From: Chloroflexota bacterium
Lineage (GTDB): Bacteria; Chloroflexota; Dehalococcoidia; Lucifugimonadales; Australimonadaceae
Direction: 5' to 3'
Length of the DNA stretch: 15,598 nucleotides
Assembly (NCBI GenBank): GCA_022574265.1
Contig: JACZSI010000025.1
Location: 1 to 15,598 of the forward strand
Below, one piece after another: positions 1 to 7,421 of the stretch (its first letter is position 1; each line of letters opens with the position of its first letter). The notes under the pieces are model-generated. The model did no database searches, was not told the origin of the DNA, and saw only the letters and a list, made by a program, of their open reading frames with translations. A program made the translations under genes and the position numbers.

Positions 1-529
1 AGTCCGGGAGCTCGGTGTACGTGCGGCCCAGCTCGCCGAGCGTATGCGCGTCGCTCACCGCGGTCGCCGCCAGCCCGTGCTCCCGCGCGAACGCGCGGCC
101 TCGCTCGTTGATCTCTTGCGGCATCGTCCTGGCGTTGAAGGCCTCGATGAGGTCGACATAGGGCAGCAGCTCCGTCACCGCCGCCTCCGCGAGCGACGAG
201 CGGCCGTAGCCGGAGAAGGGGTGCGGGACCGAGACGAGGGCGCCCTGCTCCTTGATGCGCTTCGCCGTCTCGACGGGCGGGAGGCCGGCCGGTATCTCCT
301 CCGTCAGGAACAGCCCCGTGATCTCGCCGGCCGTGCTTTTGACTTCCTCGCCCAAGATGACGGTGAAGTTGGCGATCGCGCTAACAGCTTTCGCGCCCGC
401 CAGGCTGTTGTGGTCGGTCACGGCGATGCAGTCAAGACCGACGTCGTTGCAGCGCCGCACGAGCGCCTCGGGGGACGTCATGCAGTCGTAGGAGTAGTAG
501 GTGTGCATGTGGAAGTCGCCGCGAATCAT
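1..529 (-). CDS. PHP-domain metal-dependent phosphoesterase, 3' end beyond the window
   Basis: Translating the minus strand from the ATG at 529 gives 176 codons with no stop before the window edge, so the gene is partial at its C-terminus. The PHP metal-site motifs are all visible: H7-x-H9 in FHMHT, TDHN at 38-41, a conserved Glu in GEEVKS (about 61-62), PHPF with H103, and SDAH with D160 and H162. PHP proteins hydrolyse phosphate esters at a multinuclear metal centre. The family includes histidinol phosphatases, the polymerase PHP domains and YciV-type nucleotide/RNA phosphatases. Nothing visible fixes the substrate here. The start overlaps the xseB stop by one base (TGATG), which suggests translational coupling and makes it the last visible gene of the operon. 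A standalone YciV-like or TrpH-like enzyme acting on nucleotides would suit its place beside exonuclease VII, but that is inference from context. Confidence 0.88.
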   Translation of the reverse strand, partial: MIRGDFHMHTYYSYDCMTSPEALVRRCNDVGLDCIAVTDHNSLAGAKAVSAIANFTVILGEEVKSTAGEITGLFLTEEIPAGLPPVETAKRIKEQGALVSVPHPFSGYGRSSLAEAAVTELLPYVDLIEAFNARTMPQEINERGRAFAREHGLAATAVSDAHTLGELGRTYTELPD

Positions 530-801
530 CAGGCGTCTTTCTCTTCCTCGTCGTCCTCGTCTGGCTCGTCCGGAGGCGTCTGCATCATCGCCATCTGCTC
601 GCCGAAGCTGCGCTGGAGGCGTGAGACCTGGAGCTCCGCGGCCGAGAGCATCTCGTTGCACGTCTTGGCCAGCTTCATGCCGCGGTCGAACAGCTTCGTC
701 GCCTCTTCGAGCGACAGGTTCCCCGCCTCGAGCGCCTCGACGGTCTCCCGCAGCTGGGTGAAGGCGTCCTCGAAGGTCGGCTTCTTGTCCTTGTTGGTCA
801 C
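529..801 (-). CDS. xseB: Exodeoxyribonuclease VII small subunit
   Basis: This 90-residue protein is the small subunit of exonuclease VII, which together with XseA degrades single-stranded DNA in both directions to short acid-soluble oligonucleotides. The core carries the family pattern: FEDAFTQLRETVEALEAGNL followed by SLEEATKLFDRGMKLAKTC, a two-helix hairpin that packs on XseA. The tail (about residues 75-90) is strongly acidic, with runs of Asp and Glu. I chose the GTG at 801 because the conserved sequence begins just after it and a GGAG lies upstream at a suitable distance. The same frame stays open to an ATG at 912, but that would run through the end of xseA and adds unrelated sequence. 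It lies 19 nt after xseA, and its stop overlaps the PHP gene by one base. Confidence 0.93.
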   Translation of the reverse strand: MTNKDKKPTFEDAFTQLRETVEALEAGNLSLEEATKLFDRGMKLAKTCNEMLSAAELQVSRLQRSFGEQMAMMQTPPDEPDEDDEEEKDA

Positions 802-820
802 GACCGCTCCCCGCTCGCCA

Positions 821-1996
821 CTACAGCACTTCCGCGTCGAAATGGCCGTCGCGCACCGTCGCACGCACGTTATCACCGCGAGCCACGTCGGCCACAGCGC
901 TGATCGTCGCACCGGTCGCCGGGTTGGTGATGACGGCGAACCCGCGCTCGAGCACGGCCGCCGGGCTCAGGGCCGCGAGCGCCGCCGCGAGGCCGGCCGT
1001 CTGCTGCTTGCGGTTGTCGAGCAGCGCCGTCAGCGCGGCACGGCCCCGGCCCAAGACGTCGTCGACGCGCTGGCGGGACGTGGGTATGTCCGGCAACCGC
1101 CGGTGCATCTGGCCGACCTGCGCCTCCACCTCGCGGGCCATCCGCGCGAGCAGGTGCGAGACGGCGTTGCCGGAGCGCCGCGCCATCGAGAGCACGTCGG
1201 CCCCGAGCGCCGAGGCGTCCGGCGTGACGGCGGCCGCGGCGGCCGACGGCGTCGGCGCGCGCAGGTCCGCCACGAAGTCGGCGATCGTGAAGTCGGACTC
1301 GTGGCCGACCGCGCTGACGATCGGGACGTGGCTCGCGTGGATCGCGCGGGCGACCTCCTCGGTGTTGAAGGCCCACAGGTCCTCCATCGAGCCGCCGCCG
1401 CGGCCCACGATGATCACGTCGACGCCGCCGAGCGCGTTCAGCGACCGTATGGCATCGACGATCTCCTCCGGCGCGCTCTCGCCCTGGACGCTCGCGGGGC
1501 ACAGGACGAGCTCGACGAGCGGGTAGCGCTCGGAGAGCACGTTCGTGATGTCGTGGATGACGGCGCCGGTCTCGGACGTCACGACGCCCACCCGCTGCGG
1601 GAACGGGGGCAGCGGGCGCTTGCGGCTCTCGTCGAAGAGCCCCTCGCGCTCGAGCATGGCGCGGAGGCGCTCGAACTCGGCGGCGAGCGCGCCGAGGCCG
1701 GCTGGGACGACGGCGTCGACGATGATCTGCGTCACGCCGCGCACGAGGTAGAAGGACACGCGGCCGTGGACGTTCACCTGCGCGCCGTTGTCGAGGTGCT
1801 CGGCTCCGGTATCGGAGGCGAACAGCACGCCCTGGAGCGCGGCTCCGGCGTCTTTCAGCGTGAAGTAGGAGTGCCCAGCCGCTGAGCGCGTCAGGCTGGA
1901 GACCTCGCCGCTGACCCAGACGTCGCGGAGCTGCGGGTCGCCCTCGAGGATGGCCTTGAGGTAGCCCGCCAGCTCGGTGACGGTGTAGACCTGCAT
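821..1996 (-). CDS. xseA: Exodeoxyribonuclease VII large subunit
   Basis: This is the 391-residue catalytic subunit of exonuclease VII, a cytoplasmic single-strand DNA nuclease used in repair and in clearing ssDNA. Residues 1-100 form the OB-fold that binds ssDNA (VWVSGEVSS, GHSYFTLKD). The catalytic domain follows, with GVVTSETGAVIHDI (137-150), the Gly-rich GRGGGSMEDLWAFN (198-211), and SAVGHESDFTIADFVADLRAPTPSAAA cut here into SAVGHESDFTIAD (228-240) and LRAPTPSAAA (245-254). The C-terminal motif LSPAAVLERGFAVI (343-356) is also present. The middle and C-terminal helical region is short: 391 residues against about 450 in E. coli XseA, so the extended coiled coil that binds XseB copies is probably reduced. 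The ATG start is 4 nt after the efp stop, with only a weak GCGAG as ribosome site, which implies coupling to efp. Confidence 0.96.
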   Translation of the reverse strand: MQVYTVTELAGYLKAILEGDPQLRDVWVSGEVSSLTRSAAGHSYFTLKDAGAALQGVLFASDTGAEHLDNGAQVNVHGRVSFYLVRGVTQIIVDAVVPAGLGALAAEFERLRAMLEREGLFDESRKRPLPPFPQRVGVVTSETGAVIHDITNVLSERYPLVELVLCPASVQGESAPEEIVDAIRSLNALGGVDVIIVGRGGGSMEDLWAFNTEEVARAIHASHVPIVSAVGHESDFTIADFVADLRAPTPSAAAAAVTPDASALGADVLSMARRSGNAVSHLLARMAREVEAQVGQMHRRLPDIPTSRQRVDDVLGRGRAALTALLDNRKQQTAGLAAALAALSPAAVLERGFAVITNPATGATISAVADVARGDNVRATVRDGHFDAEVL

Positions 1997-2000
1997 GGTG

Positions 2001-2570
2001 CTACTCGCTGACGCGCGTCACGTACTCGGCCGTCCGCGTGTCGATGCGGACCTTGTCGCCGGTGGCCACGAACATGGGCACGTTGACGACGAGCCCGGTC
2101 TCGAGCGTCGCCGGCTTGCCGCTCCCCGAGGCCGTATCGCCCTTGTAGCCCGGCGGCGTCTCGCTCACCGCGAGGTCGACGGTCGTGGGGAGCTCGACGC
2201 CGATCGCCTTGTCGCGGAAGAAGACGATCTCGCACGGCGTCTGGTCCACCAGGTAGGTCAGGGCATCGGCGACGACGTCCTTGTTCAGCTCGTACTGATC
2301 GAAGGTGCCTGTGTCCATGAACGTGTAGATGCCGTCGGCCTCGTACAGGAAGGTGCACTCCCGGTTCACGACGGGGGCGCGGTTGAGCTTGATGCCGTAG
2401 CCGGAGAAGGTCTTGTCGAGCAGCTGGCCGGTCAGCATGTTGCGCATCTTGATGTGGTAGACGGGCGCGCGCTGCTGCATCTTCTGCTGGTGGTACTCCT
2501 CCACCTTGAACGGCACGCCATCCATCTCGATGGTCACGCCGCGGCGGAGGTCACCGAAATCCATCACCAT
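2001..2570 (-). CDS. efp: Translation elongation factor P, atypical tip loop
   Basis: EF-P binds ribosomes stalled on consecutive prolines and helps form the peptide bond. The 189-residue length matches the family. An N-terminal KOW-like domain (DLRRGVTIEMDGVPFKVEEY) is followed by two OB domains. The C-terminal OB has the signature region FFRDKAIGVELPTTVDLAVSETPPGYKGDTA in pieces: VELPTTVDLAVSETPPG and YKGDTASGSGKPATLETG. The loop that normally reads KPGKGxAF reads QKMQQRAPVYHIKMRN (29-44), so the usual modified Lys or Arg and its glycines are not plainly present (see findings). The ATG at 2570 has AGGAG nine bases upstream. A second in-frame ATG two codons later (2564) is less well placed. 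The gene lies 46 nt after the peptidase gene and 4 nt before xseA. The pairing of efp with an M24 peptidase is common in bacteria. Confidence 0.95.
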   Translation of the reverse strand: MVMDFGDLRRGVTIEMDGVPFKVEEYHQQKMQQRAPVYHIKMRNMLTGQLLDKTFSGYGIKLNRAPVVNRECTFLYEADGIYTFMDTGTFDQYELNKDVVADALTYLVDQTPCEIVFFRDKAIGVELPTTVDLAVSETPPGYKGDTASGSGKPATLETGLVVNVPMFVATGDKVRIDTRTAEYVTRVSE

Positions 2571-2616
2571 GCGTTGGTTCTCCTGGAGCTTGGGTAGATC
2601 ACCGAACGGGGCTCGC

Positions 2617-3702
2617 CTAGACCTCCACCAGGTCCCGCTTGTGCGCGTGGGTCAGCACGCGCGGCTTGCCGTTCTCCATCACGACGAGGTCCTCGATACG
2701 CACGCCACCCCACCCCGTGAGGTAGATCCCCGGCTCGATGCTGAAGACCATGCCGTCCTCGACCGCACCGTCCGACTTCGGGCCGACGCCCGGGAGCTCG
2801 TGCACGGCGATGCCGATGCCGTGGCCCAGGCTGTGGCCGAAGGAGTCGCCGTAGCCGGCGTCGACGATGACGGCGCGCGCGAGGCCGTCGATCTCGCCGC
2901 CCGTCATGCCCGCTCGGGCCGTCGCCGCGGCGGTCTCCTGGGCGGCGAGCACCGTGTCGTAGACCTTGCGGAACTGCTCGCTGGCCTCGCCGAGCACGAA
3001 GGTGCGCGTGATGTCGGAGCAGTAGCCGTCGTAGAGCGCGCCCATGTCGACGACGACGCCGTCGCCGACCTCGAGCTTGCGGTCGGTCGGGTGGTGGTGC
3101 GCCTTGGCGCCGTTGGGCCCCGAGGCGACGATCGTCTCGAAGGAGAGGCCGTCGGCGCCCAGCTCGCGCATCGTGCGCTCCATGTCCCACGCGACCTCGC
3201 GCTCGGTCATGCCGGGGCGCAGCCGCGCGCCGACGGCCTCCATCGCGCCGTCGGCCAGGTCGATGGCCCGCTGCATCACCGCGAGCTCCGCTGGTTCCTT
3301 GACCGCGCGCAGCTGCGTCGCCATCGAGCCGGTCGGGATGAGCTCCGGCACGGGGTCGCGCTTGCCGAACCGCTCCTTCAGCGAGTTGAACATGGACACG
3401 CTCATGTCGCCGTCCTCGATCCCCACGCGCCGCGACCCCGAAGAGGCAGCCGCCTCTTCGATCCACTCCAGGCCGGAGGTGATGCGCACGACCGTATAGT
3501 CGGGCGCTTGCGCTCCGGCCTGCTCCGTGTAGCGGGAGTCGGTGCCGAGCAGCGCGTCCGTCGGCGTGATCCACAGGTAGCCGGCGGTCCCCCGGAAGCC
3601 GGAGAAGTAGGCCCGGTTCTCCGCAGACGTGACGAGGAACGAGTCGATCTTCTTGTCTTCGAAGCGGGCGCGCAGGCGCTCGATGCGGTCGGCGTGGCTC
3701 AC
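2617..3702 (-). CDS. pepQ: M24-family Xaa-Pro aminopeptidase/dipeptidase
   Basis: This is a 361-residue cytoplasmic metallopeptidase of the creatinase/prolidase fold that cleaves an Xaa-Pro bond, either in dipeptides (PepQ) or at peptide N-termini (PepP/YqhT type). The N-terminal domain (about 1-130) contains AYFSGFRGTAGYLWIT. The catalytic pita-bread domain shows all five metal ligands: D219 (VVDMGA), D230 (SDITRT), H294 (GHSLGHGIG), E323 (FSIEPGIY) and E337 (VRIEDLV). H203 in the HHHP motif and H301 fit the substrate site. Length and layout are closest to B. subtilis YqhT rather than the longer E. coli PepQ, so the choice between dipeptidase and aminopeptidase is open. The start is a GTG whose GTGA overlaps the aroQ stop by 4 nt. 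A GGAGGAGGG ribosome site lies inside the end of aroQ. Confidence 0.92.
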   Translation of the reverse strand: MSHADRIERLRARFEDKKIDSFLVTSAENRAYFSGFRGTAGYLWITPTDALLGTDSRYTEQAGAQAPDYTVVRITSGLEWIEEAAASSGSRRVGIEDGDMSVSMFNSLKERFGKRDPVPELIPTGSMATQLRAVKEPAELAVMQRAIDLADGAMEAVGARLRPGMTEREVAWDMERTMRELGADGLSFETIVASGPNGAKAHHHPTDRKLEVGDGVVVDMGALYDGYCSDITRTFVLGEASEQFRKVYDTVLAAQETAAATARAGMTGGEIDGLARAVIVDAGYGDSFGHSLGHGIGIAVHELPGVGPKSDGAVEDGMVFSIEPGIYLTGWGGVRIEDLVVMENGKPRVLTHAHKRDLVEV

Positions 3703-4136
3703 GCGGGCTTACCCTCCTCCACGAGGTAGTCGAGCGCGAGCAGGTACCCCCGCCATCCAAGGCCGACGATGCTCCCACGCACGACGGGCGCCGTCAGCGA
3801 CGTGTGCCGGAACTCTTCTCGCGCGTAGATGTTCGAGATGTGCACCTCGACCACCGGGACCGAGAGCGTGGCCAGGCAGTCGCGCAGCGCCACGCTCGTA
3901 TGCGTGAGGCCGCCGGCGTTGATGATGACGCCGCCGGAGCCGTCCGCGTTCGCCTGGATGTGGTCGATGATCGCGCCCTCGGCGTTGGACTGGAAGAACG
4001 TGACCTCCACGCCGAGCTCGGCCGCGCGCGCCTCGAGCCGCTGCTCGATCTCGGCGAGCGTGGTCGAGCCGTAGGTGGCGGGCTCGCGCTGGCCCAGGAT
4101 GTTCAGGTTGGGCCCGTTGATGACCAGGATGCTCAT
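3699..4136 (-). CDS. aroQ: Type II 3-dehydroquinate dehydratase
   Basis: This enzyme converts 3-dehydroquinate to 3-dehydroshikimate, the third step of the shikimate pathway to aromatic amino acids. The 145-residue length is typical of the small dodecameric type II enzyme. Active-site motifs are complete: NGPNLNILGQREPATYG with N12, R17 and Y22; FFQSNAEG (47-54); INAGGLTHTSVALRD (72-86) with N73; and VEVHISNIYAREEFR (96-110) with H99 and R110. The NAGGLTHTS version and the GYLLALDYL ending match the form I recall from Mycobacterium rather than the NPGAYTHTS form of many others. The ATG start has no clear ribosome site, and 12 nt separate it from the xer stop, so it may depend on coupling. It overlaps the downstream M24 peptidase by 4 nt. 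No other shikimate gene lies in this window. Confidence 0.96.
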   Translation of the reverse strand: MSILVINGPNLNILGQREPATYGSTTLAEIEQRLEARAAELGVEVTFFQSNAEGAIIDHIQANADGSGGVIINAGGLTHTSVALRDCLATLSVPVVEVHISNIYAREEFRHTSLTAPVVRGSIVGLGWRGYLLALDYLVEEGKPA

Positions 4137-4148
4137 GCGGAGGTTGCT

Positions 4149-5186
4149 CTAGCGGCGCTGCACACGTGGCTTGCCGCGGGCCAGCGGGTGCGAAGCGAGG
4201 TAAACGCGCCGCGCCTCGGCCTGGCTGACGTGAGTGTACACCTGAGTGGCCGCTGGAGTGGAGTGGCCAAGCAGCTCCTGGACGACGCGCAGGTCGGCGC
4301 CGCCGTCGAGCAGGTGCGTCGCGAAGCTGTGCCGCAGCGTGTGCGTATGCACGTCGTCGCGCAGGCCCGCGGCGGCCGCGTGGCGGCGGACGATGGCCTG
4401 GATCGAGCGCGTCGTGAGCCGCCCGCCACGGCGGTTCAGGAACAGCGCTGGGCCGGAGCTTGCCGCGGCGAAGGCGGGGCGTCCCTCCCGCACGTAGCCG
4501 CGGAGCGCGCGCACGGACGCCCCGCCGAGGGGGACGACGCGGGTCTTCGAGCCCTTCCCGAATGCGCGGACGGTGCGCCGGCTAAGCGAGATGGCATCGA
4601 GGTCGAGCCCGGCCGCTTCGCTCACGCGCAGGCCGCTGCCGTAGAGCAGCTCGAGCAGCGCGGCGTCGCGCAGCCCCGCGGGCGTGCTGAGGGCCTGGGG
4701 CGCCTCGACGAGCCGCGCGGCCTCGCCGGCCGAGAGCACGTCAGGCAGGCGGGCGGGCGGGCGCGGCGTGAAGCGACGCATGAGCGTCGAGCGCGGCTCC
4801 CACAGCGGCGCCCGGGGCAGATGTCCCGCCTCGATGAGGTAGCGCAGCAGCGCACGCAGCGCCGCCAGGAGCCGCAGCACGCTGCCGCGGGCATGGCCCC
4901 GGCTCCCGGCGCGCCGTCCGCTGGCAAGCTCACGGCGCTCGAGGAGCCACGCCACGTAGTCGCGCACGAGGTTGCGGTATTCGAGCGGCACGCGCTCAGG
5001 CCCGGCTCGCTCGACGAACGCGCGGAGCTCCTCGGCCCGCTCGCCGAGGGCGATGTCTTGGCCGGCGAGGTACTCCGCGAACGGCGCCAGGTCAGCGATG
5101 TAGTTGCGGACGGTGGCGGGGGCCAGCCCGCGGCTGGCCAGGTGGCGTCCGTACGTCTCGGTGAGTGCGGCGTTGGCGACGGTCAT
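4149..5186 (-). CDS. xerC: Xer-type tyrosine site-specific recombinase
   Basis: This is a 345-residue tyrosine recombinase. The full catalytic set is visible: R187 (GSGLRVSEAAGL), K214 (GKGSKTR), H282-x-x-R285 (HTLRHSFATHLL), H308 (LLGHSTPA) and the nucleophile Y317 (QVYTHVS). Residues 1-130 form the SAM-like core-binding domain (ETYGRHLASRGLAPATVRNY). The protein is longer than the usual ~300 residues of XerC/XerD, mainly because of extra sequence at about 42-103 that includes an Arg/Gly-rich stretch (SGRRAGSRGHARGS). The place directly after topA and the lack of integrase companions, att repeats or cargo suggest chromosome dimer resolution rather than a mobile element. XerC, XerD and XerA-like single-recombinase roles cannot be told apart from sequence alone, so the symbol is tentative. 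It begins 18 nt after topA and ends 12 nt before aroQ. Confidence 0.9.
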   Translation of the reverse strand: MTVANAALTETYGRHLASRGLAPATVRNYIADLAPFAEYLAGQDIALGERAEELRAFVERAGPERVPLEYRNLVRDYVAWLLERRELASGRRAGSRGHARGSVLRLLAALRALLRYLIEAGHLPRAPLWEPRSTLMRRFTPRPPARLPDVLSAGEAARLVEAPQALSTPAGLRDAALLELLYGSGLRVSEAAGLDLDAISLSRRTVRAFGKGSKTRVVPLGGASVRALRGYVREGRPAFAAASSGPALFLNRRGGRLTTRSIQAIVRRHAAAAGLRDDVHTHTLRHSFATHLLDGGADLRVVQELLGHSTPAATQVYTHVSQAEARRVYLASHPLARGKPRVQRR

Positions 5187-5204
5187 CGGGTTGGGCCTGG
5201 ACGC

Positions 5205-7415
5205 CTACGCGGCGCCGGCAGCCTGCGGCTCTTCCTCGGGCACGGGGCCGCGGTACGCGCAATTCGTGCACTGCGCGTTGGTGCGGCCGGCGGCGACCAG
5301 CAGCCCCTCGCACTCCGGGCAGGCGACCGGGAGCGGCCGTCTGCTGACGGTGAAGTCGCACTCCGGGTAGTTGGAGCAACCGTAGAAGATACGGCCACGG
5401 GCGCGCCGCTCCACCAGGTCCCCGCCGTCCCGCGGGCACTTGGCGCCCGTCTTCTTCACGAGGGGACGGCTGTTCTTGCAGTCCGGGAAACCGGTGCAGG
5501 AGACGAACTGGCCGAACTTGCCGTGCTTGATCACCATGGGGCGTCCGCAGACCTCGCAGATCTCGTCGGTCGGCTCCTCCACCTTCACCCGCGGCATGTC
5601 CTCCATCGCCCGGTCGAGCCGCTCTTTGAACGGTCCGTAGAACTCCCTGAGCAGCGGCACCCACTCCAGCTTGCCGTTGGCGACGTCGTCCAGCTGCTGT
5701 TCGAGCTGCGCGGTGAAGGCCGGGTCCATGATGTCGGGGAAGTGGCCGGTGAGCTGCTCGCACACCACCTGGCCGAGCCGCGTCGACTTGAGCGTGCCGC
5801 GCTCCCGCGTGACGTATTGCCGGTCGACGATGACGCTGACGGTGGGTGCGTAGGTGCTCGGCCGCCCGATGCCGTGCTCCTCCAGCGACTTGATGAGGCT
5901 GGCCTCGGTGTAGTGCGGGGGCGGCTGCGTGAAGTGCTGCTGCGGGTCGAGTCCGTGGAACGCCAGCACCTGGTCCTCGTCGAGCGCCGGGAGCACGCGC
6001 TCGGCCTCGTCGTCGTCCTCCGCGTCCTCGTCCTTGGCTTCGAGGTAGAGCACGCGGAAGCCCGCGAACTTGAGGACCGAGCCGCTCACGCGGAAGAGGT
6101 AGCTCGCCCCCGAAGTGCCGTTCGCCGCGATCTCGATCTGCGTCGAGTCGAGCACGGCGTCGGCCATCTGGCTGGCGACCATGCGCTTCCAGATGAGGTC
6201 GTAGAGCCGCGCCTGGTCGTTCGTCAGACGGCCGCGTAGCGACTCGGGCGTGCGCGCCGACGACGTTGGCCGGATGGCCTCGTGGGCCTCCTGGGCCACC
6301 TTGGAGCGCGTGGTGTAGCGCCGCGCCGATTGCGGCACGTACTCGCTGCCCCACCGGCTCCTCACGTAGGAGCGCGTCTCGTCGATGGCGCTGTCGGCCA
6401 CCTGCGGCGAGTCGGTCCTCATATAGGTGATGAGTCCGACTGACTCACCCTCACCGACGTTGATGCCCTCGTAGAGCTGCTGTGCGACGCTCATGGCCTG
6501 GCGTGCGGACATGCGCAGCTGCCGGAACGCGTCTTGCTGGAGGGTGCTCGTGATGAACGGCGCTGCCGGCTTGCGCTTGATCTCCCGCTTCTTGACCGAG
6601 GCCACCTTGTAGCCAGCGCCCTTGAGATCGGCCGCGATGCGGTCGACCGAGGCTTGGTCGGGCAGCTCGATCGCGCCCGCCTTGCCAGCCACGCTGTGCA
6701 GCTTCGCGTCGAACGCGCGGCCTCCCTCGGGCTGGAGCGACGCCGCGAGCGTCCAGTACTCGACCGGGGTGAAGGCGCCGATCGCGCTGTCGCGATCGAC
6801 CACGAGGCGCAGCGCGACGGACTGGACGCGCCCGGCCGAGAGCCCGCGCCGCACCTTGCGCCAGAGCAGGGGGCTGAGCTGGTAGCCGACGAGCCGGTCG
6901 AGGATGCGGCGCGCCTGCTGGGCGTTGACCAGCCGCATGTCGATCTCACGGTATTGCTCGAAGGCCTCCTTGATGGCCTCGGGCGTGATGGAGTGGAAGA
7001 CGACGCGCTTGACCGGCTTGTTCTTCCAGCCCGCCGCCTCCAGGAGGTGCCAGGAGATGGCTTCTCCCTCGCGGTCGGGGTCCGTCGCCAGGTAGACGTC
7101 GTCGGCTGCCGCGCCGGCCTTCTTGAGGTCGGCGATGATGGCGCGCTTGTCCTTCATCACCTGGTATTCCGGCAGGAAGTCCTGGTCCGGATCGACGCCC
7201 AGCCTGCCCTCCGGAAGGTCCCGGACGTGGCCCATGGACGCCTTGACGATGTAGTTGCGCCCCAGGATCCTGCCCACGGTCGTCGCCTTGGCGGGTGACT
7301 CCACGATCACCAGGTGGCGGCCGCTCCCCGGCGATGCGCTAGTGGGCGCCGCTGTGGTGTCGCGGCGCCGAGTCGTTCGCGTGCCTGTCTTGGTTCCCTT
7401 CGGTCTCGTTGCCAT
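5205..7415 (-). CDS. topA: DNA topoisomerase I (type IA)
   Basis: Type IA topoisomerase that relaxes negative supercoils by cutting one strand through a 5'-phosphotyrosine. Of its 736 residues, 1-33 are a basic, low-complexity lead-in. The TOPRIM domain follows, with VIVESPAKATT (E39) and DPDREGEA (D112, D114, E116). The active-site Tyr is Y331 in GLITYMRTDS, and the DNA-gate motif EEHGIGRPSTYAPT lies at 512-525. The C-terminus carries three zinc ribbons: C620-x2-C623 with C640 and C646; C660 with C680 and C686, where the expected second Cys is D663; and C699-x2-C702 with C716-x2-C719. The ATG at 7415 lacks a good ribosome site but sits right after a strong promoter, so the mRNA may be leaderless. 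It heads the long minus-strand operon. dprA lies just upstream, separated by the promoter region. Confidence 0.97.
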   Translation of the reverse strand: MATRPKGTKTGTRTTRRRDTTAAPTSASPGSGRHLVIVESPAKATTVGRILGRNYIVKASMGHVRDLPEGRLGVDPDQDFLPEYQVMKDKRAIIADLKKAGAAADDVYLATDPDREGEAISWHLLEAAGWKNKPVKRVVFHSITPEAIKEAFEQYREIDMRLVNAQQARRILDRLVGYQLSPLLWRKVRRGLSAGRVQSVALRLVVDRDSAIGAFTPVEYWTLAASLQPEGGRAFDAKLHSVAGKAGAIELPDQASVDRIAADLKGAGYKVASVKKREIKRKPAAPFITSTLQQDAFRQLRMSARQAMSVAQQLYEGINVGEGESVGLITYMRTDSPQVADSAIDETRSYVRSRWGSEYVPQSARRYTTRSKVAQEAHEAIRPTSSARTPESLRGRLTNDQARLYDLIWKRMVASQMADAVLDSTQIEIAANGTSGASYLFRVSGSVLKFAGFRVLYLEAKDEDAEDDDEAERVLPALDEDQVLAFHGLDPQQHFTQPPPHYTEASLIKSLEEHGIGRPSTYAPTVSVIVDRQYVTRERGTLKSTRLGQVVCEQLTGHFPDIMDPAFTAQLEQQLDDVANGKLEWVPLLREFYGPFKERLDRAMEDMPRVKVEEPTDEICEVCGRPMVIKHGKFGQFVSCTGFPDCKNSRPLVKKTGAKCPRDGGDLVERRARGRIFYGCSNYPECDFTVSRRPLPVACPECEGLLVAAGRTNAQCTNCAYRGPVPEEEPQAAGAA

Positions 7416-7421
7416 ATTCCC

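Noticed and set aside
802..912. Longer xseB start at 912
   Set aside because: The extra residues come from the end of xseA in another frame and are not XseB-like. GTG at 801 has a ribosome site and fits the family length.
44..1885. 613-codon plus-strand open frame opposite the PHP gene, xseB and xseA
   Set aside because: It spans three real minus-strand genes, and its composition (Arg/His/Asp/Val-rich) is that of an antisense frame in GC-rich DNA.
4149..5186. Integrative element marked by a tyrosine recombinase
   Set aside because: No att-like direct repeats, no excisionase, no cargo genes and no tRNA target next to it. It sits inside a housekeeping operon, so a Xer role is much more likely.
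3804..6239. 811-codon plus-strand open frame opposite aroQ, xer and topA
   Set aside because: It crosses several well-supported genes without respecting their borders. No motif or ribosome site supports it.
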